NCBI GenBank assembly: GCA_963827705.1
Contig: CAWHBN010000022.1
Coordinates: forward strand, 212,565 to 276,564
DNA from: JACDAN01 sp963827705
Lineage (GTDB): Bacteria; Actinomycetota; Thermoleophilia; Gaiellales; Gaiellaceae
DNA length: 64,000 nucleotides
Direction of reading: 5' to 3'
Shown: positions 59,541-64,000 of the stretch, one piece after another
Position numbering within the stretch: the stretch's first letter is position 1
Layout: each line of letters starts with the position of its first letter
The notes under the pieces: model-generated
The model's input: only the letters and a program-made list of their open reading frames with translations
What the model was told of the DNA's origin: nothing
Databases searched by the model: none
Made by a program: the position numbers and the translations under genes

Positions 59541-61373
59541 TCAGGCGGAAACGCGGGCCCTGACCAGGGCTCGAGCGGCTGCGGTGATCGCCTCGGCGTC
59601 GATCCCGGCGGCGGCCAGGAGCTCCGCCGGCTTGCCCGAGTGCGGAAGCTCGCGCACCGCGAGGATCTGCACCGGCGGCCGGTCCTCGAGATCGGCGAGC
59701 GCCGCCAGCACCGCTTCCCCGAGGCCGCCCTCAGCCCAATGGTCCTCGGCGGTGACGATCGGAGTCCGGATCGCCCGGAGCGTCTCGGCATCGATCGGCT
59801 TGACCGAGTAGAGATCGATGACCCGGGCGGCAATGTCCTCGTCGGCCAGGCGATCCGCTGCCGCCAGCGCCTCGTGGAGCGTGATTCCGGCTGCGACGAT
59901 CGTGACGTCGTCGTCGTCCGTCGAGCGCACGGTCTTGGAGCCGCCGACCGGGAAGTCCTCGTCGGCGTCGTAGATCACCGGCGTGTCGGCGCGCGTCGTC
60001 CGGAGGAACGAGATCCCGTCGAGGTCGGCCATCGCTCGGACGAGCTGGGCCGCCTGGTTCCCGTCCGAGGGGTAGAGGACGGTCGAGCCGTTGATCGCGC
60101 GGAATTCGGCGAGGTCCTCGAGCGCCATCTGTGAAGGCCCGTCCTCGCCGATCGAGACCCCGGCGTGGGAGCCGCAGAGCTTCAGGTTCGCGCGGCTGAT
60201 CGCGGCCATGCGGACGAAGTCATAGGCGCGGCTCCAGAAGGCGGCGAAGGTGGAGGCGAAGGGCTTCCAACCGAGCACCTGGATTCCCACCGCGGCGGCC
60301 GCCATCTGCTGCTCGGCGATGTACATCTCGAAGAAGCGCTCCGGATGTGCGTCACGGAAGATTTCGGAGTAGGTCGAGTTCGAGACCTCGCCGTCGAGCG
60401 CGACGACCGTGGGGTCCGAGCCGCCGAGCGCCGCAAGCGCCTCGCCGTACGCCTTGCGAGTTGCGACCTTGGAGCCGACCTCGTAACGAGGCCACTCGGG
60501 GGTACCCGGCGCGTCGAATCGATGTCGCTCTGCAGGCTCCGGCTTCGGAACGTCGACGGTGATGTTCCGGATCCCGCCGAGCTCCTCGACCGCCTCCTCG
60601 GCCACGGCCTTGCCGTGCCAGCCGCCCTGATCCTCGACCTTCGAGTACCCCTTGCCCTTCAGCGTCTTGGCGACGATCGCGGTCGGCTTCCCGCTCGTCG
60701 ACTCGGCCTCGCGGTATGCGGCGTCGATCTGCTCGACGTCGTGGCCGTCGATCTCGATCGCATGCCAGCCGAAGGCGCGCAGGCGGTCCGAGTACGAGGA
60801 CAGGTCCCAGCCGTGCATGGTCTCGCCCCGCTGGCCGAGGCGATTGACGTCGATGATCGCCGTCAGGTTGTCGAGCTCATAAAAGGCGGCGTGCTCGGCT
60901 GCCTCCCACATCGAGCCCTCGGCCATCTCGCTGTCCCCGCAGATGACCCAGACCCGGAACGGCAGGCGGTCGAGCCGCTTGCCGGCGAGCGCCATCCCGA
61001 CGCCGATCGGCAGGCCCTGGCCGAGCGAGCCGGTTGCGACGTCGACCCACGGAAGCGAGGGCGTCGGATGCCCCTCGAGCCGGCTGCCGAACTGCCTGTA
61101 GGTGCCGAACTCCTCCTCCGAGACGACGCCCGCGGCGCGGAACAGGCCGTAGACGAGCGGCGAGGCGTGCCCCTTGGAGAAGACGAGGCGGTCGTTCGCG
61201 GGGCTCTTCGGCTCCTCGAAGTCGTACCGGAAGTGGCTCGCGAGCAGCACAGCGGCCAGGTCCGCGGCGGACATGGACGACGTCGGGTGCCCGGAGCCGG
61301 CCTTGGCGCTCGCGCGCACCGCGTCGACGCGCAGTTGCTGTCCGAGCTCCCGCCAGAGTTCTGGCCCCTCCAT
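59541..61373 (-). CDS. tkt: Transketolase
   Basis: A 610-residue thiamine-diphosphate enzyme of the pentose-phosphate pathway. KAGSGHPTSSMSAADLAAVLL and ATGSLGQGLPIGVGMALAG are N-terminal features, and the ThDP/Mg motif is ICGDSEMAEGSMWEAAEHAAFYELDNLTAIIDVNRLGQ. The pyrimidine domain has YIAEQQMAAAAVGI and SIGEDGPSQMALEDLA. It is shorter than classic 660-residue enzymes, like many actinobacterial ones. I use ATG 61373 because the promoter lies just upstream. Confidence 0.93.
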   Translation of the reverse strand: MEGPELWRELGQQLRVDAVRASAKAGSGHPTSSMSAADLAAVLLASHFRYDFEEPKSPANDRLVFSKGHASPLVYGLFRAAGVVSEEEFGTYRQFGSRLEGHPTPSLPWVDVATGSLGQGLPIGVGMALAGKRLDRLPFRVWVICGDSEMAEGSMWEAAEHAAFYELDNLTAIIDVNRLGQRGETMHGWDLSSYSDRLRAFGWHAIEIDGHDVEQIDAAYREAESTSGKPTAIVAKTLKGKGYSKVEDQGGWHGKAVAEEAVEELGGIRNITVDVPKPEPAERHRFDAPGTPEWPRYEVGSKVATRKAYGEALAALGGSDPTVVALDGEVSNSTYSEIFRDAHPERFFEMYIAEQQMAAAAVGIQVLGWKPFASTFAAFWSRAYDFVRMAAISRANLKLCGSHAGVSIGEDGPSQMALEDLAEFRAINGSTVLYPSDGNQAAQLVRAMADLDGISFLRTTRADTPVIYDADEDFPVGGSKTVRSTDDDDVTIVAAGITLHEALAAADRLADEDIAARVIDLYSVKPIDAETLRAIRTPIVTAEDHWAEGGLGEAVLAALADLEDRPPVQILAVRELPHSGKPAELLAAAGIDAEAITAAARALVRARVSA

Positions 61374-61380
61374 AGAGGGG

Positions 61381-61387
61381 TAACGTA
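61381..61387. promoter_or_regulatory. Overlapping divergent -10 boxes (tkt/rpiB)
   Basis: Only 22 bases separate the two start codons. TAACGTA reads TAACGT on the plus strand (9 bases to the rpiB ATG) and TACGTT on the minus strand (8 bases to the tkt ATG). Both transcripts would start at or beside the start codon, about 20 bases apart. Confidence 0.45.
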
Positions 61388-61395
61388 GTCGAGCG

Positions 61396-61854
61396 ATGCG
61401 TGTTGCGGTGGCCTTCGACCACAGGGGCGTCAAGCTGCGTGAGCGCGTCCTCGACGAGCTGACGGCGCTCGGCCACGACGCGCTCGACCTCGGGGCGGAC
61501 GCGCCCGAGCCGGCCGTCGACTATCCAGACAAAGCCCGCGAGATCGGCGACGCGATCCGCTCGGGTGAGGCCGAGCGGGGGATCCTCGTCTGCGGCTCGG
61601 GCGTCGGCGCCTCGATCGCGGCCTGCAAGCTGCCCGGCGTAAGAGCTGCCATCTGCCACGACACGTACTCGGCACACCAGGGAGTCGAGCACGACGACAT
61701 GAACGTCCTCTGCATCGGCTCCGGGGTCGTCGGTGCCGACATGGCCGCCGAGCTCGTCCGCGTCTTCCTGGCAGCGGAGTTCGACGGCGGTGAGCGGTAC
61801 CGAAGAAGGCTTGAGAAGATCGAAGCGATGGAAAGAGAGGCTGCGAATGCCTGA
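61396..61854 (+). CDS. rpiB: Ribose-5-phosphate isomerase B (RpiB/LacAB family)
   Basis: A 152-residue sugar-phosphate isomerase converting ribose 5-phosphate and ribulose 5-phosphate. Motifs are VAFDHRGVKLRERVLDEL, DYPDKAREIGDAIRSGEAERGILVCGSGVGASIAACKLPGVRAA and HDDMNVLCIGSGVVG. The catalytic Cys is in LVCGSGVG. Its last 8 bases overlap the transaldolase start. Confidence 0.94.
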   Translation: MRVAVAFDHRGVKLRERVLDELTALGHDALDLGADAPEPAVDYPDKAREIGDAIRSGEAERGILVCGSGVGASIAACKLPGVRAAICHDTYSAHQGVEHDDMNVLCIGSGVVGADMAAELVRVFLAAEFDGGERYRRRLEKIEAMEREAANA

Positions 61855-62953
61855 ATCACGACTTCACCAACTGAGCGCGCTCGGCCAGAGCGTCTGGATC
61901 GACTCACTCTCTCGCGAATGGCTTCGCACGGGCGAGCTCGCGCGGATGATGGCCGAGGACGCCGTCGTCGGCGTCACGTCCAACCCGACCATCTTCCAGA
62001 AGGCCATGTCGGAGGGAGACTGGTACGACGACCAGCTCCGCGAGGTGCTCGCCGAGGGGGACGACCCGAAGGAGAACTTCCTCCGGCTCGCGTTCGACGA
62101 CATCCGCGAGGCGTGTGACCTGATGCGCACGGTCTGGGACGGCACGGAGGGGCAGGACGGCTACGTGTCGCTCGAGGTCGAGCCCGGCATCGCCCACGAC
62201 ACCGAGGCGACGATCGAGCAGGCGCAGCGTTTCCACGACGAGATCGACAGGCCGAACCTCTACGTCAAGATCCCCGCCACCGCCGCCGGTGTCCCTGCGA
62301 TCGAGGAGATGATCGCCCGGGGCAAGCGGATCAACGTGACGCTGATCTTCGGCCTCGACCGCTACGCCGAGGTGGCGGAGGCGTACATCCGGGGGCTCGA
62401 GCGGCTGGTCGAATCGGGCGGCGACCCGAAGCAGGTGACCTCGGTTGCGAGCTTCTTCGTCTCCCGAGTCGACACCGAGGCCGACAAGCGGCTCGACGCG
62501 ATCGGCGGCCACGATCACCTCAAGGGCCGGCTCGCGATCGCGAACGCGAAGCTCGCCTATCAGCGCTACGAGGAGCTCTTCTCCGGCCCGCGCTGGGAGG
62601 CGCTGGCCGCCAGGGGCGCCTCGACGCAGCGCTGCCTGTGGGCGTCGACGTCGACGAAGAACCCGGAGTACCGCGACGTGATGTACGTCGAGGAGCTGAT
62701 CGGCCCGGAGACGGTGAACACGATGCCGAGGGAGACGATCGAGGCGTTCCAGGATCACGGCGAGGTGCGTCTGACGCTCGAGGAGGGTCTCGACGAGGCG
62801 CGCAAGCTCTTCGACGAGCTCGCGGCGGCCGGCGTGGACTACGACGACGTGACGAGAGTGCTCGAGGAGGAGGGCGTGCAGAAGTTCGCCGACTCCTTCG
62901 ACGAGCTGCTCGAGGGCGTCGCCGCGAAGCGGGCGCAGCTCGTAGCGGCTTGA
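61847..62953 (+). CDS. tal: Transaldolase
   Basis: A 368-residue enzyme that moves a dihydroxyacetone unit between sugar phosphates. Motifs are GVTSNPTIFQKAM, YVSLEVEPGIAHDTEATIEQAQR, the Schiff-base lysine region RPNLYVKIPAT, and RCLWASTSTKNPEYRDVMYVEELIG. This is the long actinobacterial type. The ATG at 61847 is inside rpiB, and the stop overlaps the pgi start (TTGA). Confidence 0.95.
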   Translation: MPESRLHQLSALGQSVWIDSLSREWLRTGELARMMAEDAVVGVTSNPTIFQKAMSEGDWYDDQLREVLAEGDDPKENFLRLAFDDIREACDLMRTVWDGTEGQDGYVSLEVEPGIAHDTEATIEQAQRFHDEIDRPNLYVKIPATAAGVPAIEEMIARGKRINVTLIFGLDRYAEVAEAYIRGLERLVESGGDPKQVTSVASFFVSRVDTEADKRLDAIGGHDHLKGRLAIANAKLAYQRYEELFSGPRWEALAARGASTQRCLWASTSTKNPEYRDVMYVEELIGPETVNTMPRETIEAFQDHGEVRLTLEEGLDEARKLFDELAAAGVDYDDVTRVLEEEGVQKFADSFDELLEGVAAKRAQLVAA

Positions 62954-64000
62954 GCACGCTCGCTCCTGCCGAGCTCGTCGAGCGGATCTGGGAGCGGGAT
63001 CCCTCGGTCTGGACGGGCCACGACGAAGCCCAGTGGCTCGGCTGGCTCGACGAGCCGGCCAGGATGCGCGAACGGGCGCACGAGCTCCTGGAGTTCGCGA
63101 CGCGGCTCGAGGCGGAGGTCGACGACGTCGTCCTGATGGGGATGGGCGGCTCGAGCCTGGCGCCCGAGGTGATGCGCCGCTCCTTCGGCGCGGAGCGCTT
63201 TCACGTCCTCGACACCACGCACCCGACGGCGATCCGCCGGCTCGAGGGACAGATCGACGCCGCCCGGACGCTCTTCGTTGCCGCCTCGAAGTCGGGGACG
63301 ACGCTCGAGACGCGCTCCCACGCCGACTACTTCCGAAGACAGGGTGGGCGGTTCGCAGTCGTCACCGACCCCGGCTCGCCGCTGGCCGAGCTCGCCGACG
63401 ACGTCTTCTACGGCGAGCCGACGATCGGCGGGCGCTACTCGGCGCTGTCCGTGTTCGGGCTGCTGCCGGCGGCACTGATGGGCGTCGACGTCGTGCGCCT
63501 GCTCGACCGCGCCGAGGAGATGCGCGAGGCCTGCCGCAGCTCCGAGGGCAATCCGGGACTGGACCTCGGCCTCTGGCTTGCCGAGCAGCAGTTCCTCCAG
63601 GTGGACGCGGACTTCGGGCTCTGGGTCGAGCAGCTCGTGGCCGAGTCGACCGGCAAGGAGGGGAAGGGGATCGTCCCGGTCCGGGAAGGGGGCGAGGCGC
63701 CCGAGATCCGGCTTCCAGGCCCCTACGAGCTCGGCCAGGAGTTCTTCCGCTGGGAGTTCGCGACGGCGGTCGCGGGCTCGATCCTCGGCATCAACCCCTT
63801 CGACCAGCCGGACGTCCAGGCCGCGAAGGACAAGACCAATGCCGTCCTTTCGGGCCAGGGCCGAGTGACAGTCACTGGGCCACGACCCGGCGGGACACTG
63901 GAGGAACTGCTCGCCGACGCGGGGCCCGGGCGGTACGTCGCTATCCAGGCGTTCATCGACCCCGAGCGCGAAGCCGAGCTCGAGCCGCTCGTCCGGCGGG
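62950..64000 (+). CDS. pgi: Glucose-6-phosphate isomerase (partial, runs off the window)
   Basis: The TTG start overlaps the transaldolase stop, and the frame stays open to the window end, at least 350 residues. VDDVVLMGMGGSSLAPEVM and LFVAASKSGTTLETRSHADYF are phosphosugar-isomerase (SIS) motifs. GGRYSALSVFGLLPAALMG and FRWEFATAVAGSILGINPFDQPDV match Pgi as fused to or following transaldolase in actinobacteria. A palindromic repeat at 63864-63876 is translated as V306-T-V-T309. The C-terminus is missing only because the window ends. Confidence 0.88.
   Translation, partial: MSTLAPAELVERIWERDPSVWTGHDEAQWLGWLDEPARMRERAHELLEFATRLEAEVDDVVLMGMGGSSLAPEVMRRSFGAERFHVLDTTHPTAIRRLEGQIDAARTLFVAASKSGTTLETRSHADYFRRQGGRFAVVTDPGSPLAELADDVFYGEPTIGGRYSALSVFGLLPAALMGVDVVRLLDRAEEMREACRSSEGNPGLDLGLWLAEQQFLQVDADFGLWVEQLVAESTGKEGKGIVPVREGGEAPEIRLPGPYELGQEFFRWEFATAVAGSILGINPFDQPDVQAAKDKTNAVLSGQGRVTVTGPRPGGTLEELLADAGPGRYVAIQAFIDPEREAELEPLVRR
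63864..63876. repeat. Short palindromic repeat AGTGACAGTCACT inside pgi
   Basis: Identical to the word in sufD (6573-6585) and in the same reading frame relative to the host gene (Val-Thr-Val-Thr). The flanks CCG and GGG extend the partial symmetry seen at 51204-51216. Confidence 0.7.

Noticed and set aside
60165..61388. 407-residue open frame opposite transketolase
   Set aside because: Antisense shadow of a clear transketolase gene, with no domain of its own.

Overview
The window is high-GC bacterial chromosome with dense genes, frequent GTG and TTG starts, and 1- or 4-base stop/start overlaps. A linked FHA–PstP–RodA–PbpA–PknB block, a SUF system with a Zn-type SufU and a Rieske protein, a DipZ-like protein and a bacterial dCTP deaminase all point to an actinobacterium. 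My inference is the deep-branching Thermoleophilia/Gaiellales type, probably a metagenome-derived contig. No tRNA, rRNA, CRISPR array, transposase or prophage gene was seen, and no gene-free stretch exceeds 300 bases.

Layout. 1-3040 (minus): di-heme cytochrome c, STAS protein, TPR membrane protein, TatC and TatA. 3149-14155 (plus, one gene reversed): sufC-sufB, two VOC-family genes, sufD, a dipZ-like gene, a cytochrome c fused to a Cys/His-rich domain (minus), a methyltransferase, then sufS-sufU-Rieske and an O-methyltransferase. 14156-16301: an ABC-F gene behind a 230-base leader with a 13-codon ORF and an intrinsic terminator. 16290-18256: a GAF histidine kinase and a REC-ANTAR regulator. 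18385-31961 is rich in nitrogen metabolism: two glutamine synthetases, each behind an almost identical switch-like leader, then a P-II protein and an ammonium channel. Between the synthetases lies an efflux cassette (ABC-2 exporter, tandem GNAT, three MFS). 33146-36370 is a cyclase/AAA/TPR giant. 36367-39695 holds a secreted Q/N-repeat protein, SIMPL, rhodanese and HNH genes. 41541-51081 is the cell-wall and Ser/Thr-kinase operon ending in ddl. 51254-59540 holds a third kinase, a PLP aminotransferase, PNPOx-family, dinB, aldo/keto reductase, dcd and small redox genes. 59541-64000 is a pentose-phosphate cluster: tkt, rpiB, tal and a truncated pgi.

The most unusual content is non-coding. Two copies (9316-9435 and 55186-55301) of an approximately 118-base element share identical unpaired segments, while their helices differ in sequence and stay paired. 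This is what a structured RNA or mobile hairpin looks like. The two glnA leaders share the 16-mer GAGGCAATGGAGCCTC, a hexaloop hairpin mutually exclusive with a terminator; the loop has the A1/G4 pattern known from ANTAR targets, and an ANTAR regulator is nearby. A short palindrome, AGTGAC(A/T)GTCACT, recurs between genes and inside two genes, where it reads as Val-Thr-Val-Thr both times. Two perfect 19-base AT-rich palindromes sit side by side at 40221-40294. Many genes have a TANNNT box 6-10 bases before the start codon, suggesting leaderless mRNAs.

Six genes are broken by single-base shifts (dipZ-like, cytochrome c fusion, ABC-2 permease, Q/N-repeat protein with two, rhodanese, third kinase). 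Six of the seven shifts look like one extra base. Assembly error is the simplest explanation, but none falls in a core housekeeping gene. One shift creates a false ABC permease–acetyltransferase fusion. All identifications come from reading the sequence and recalled family knowledge; no search was run.
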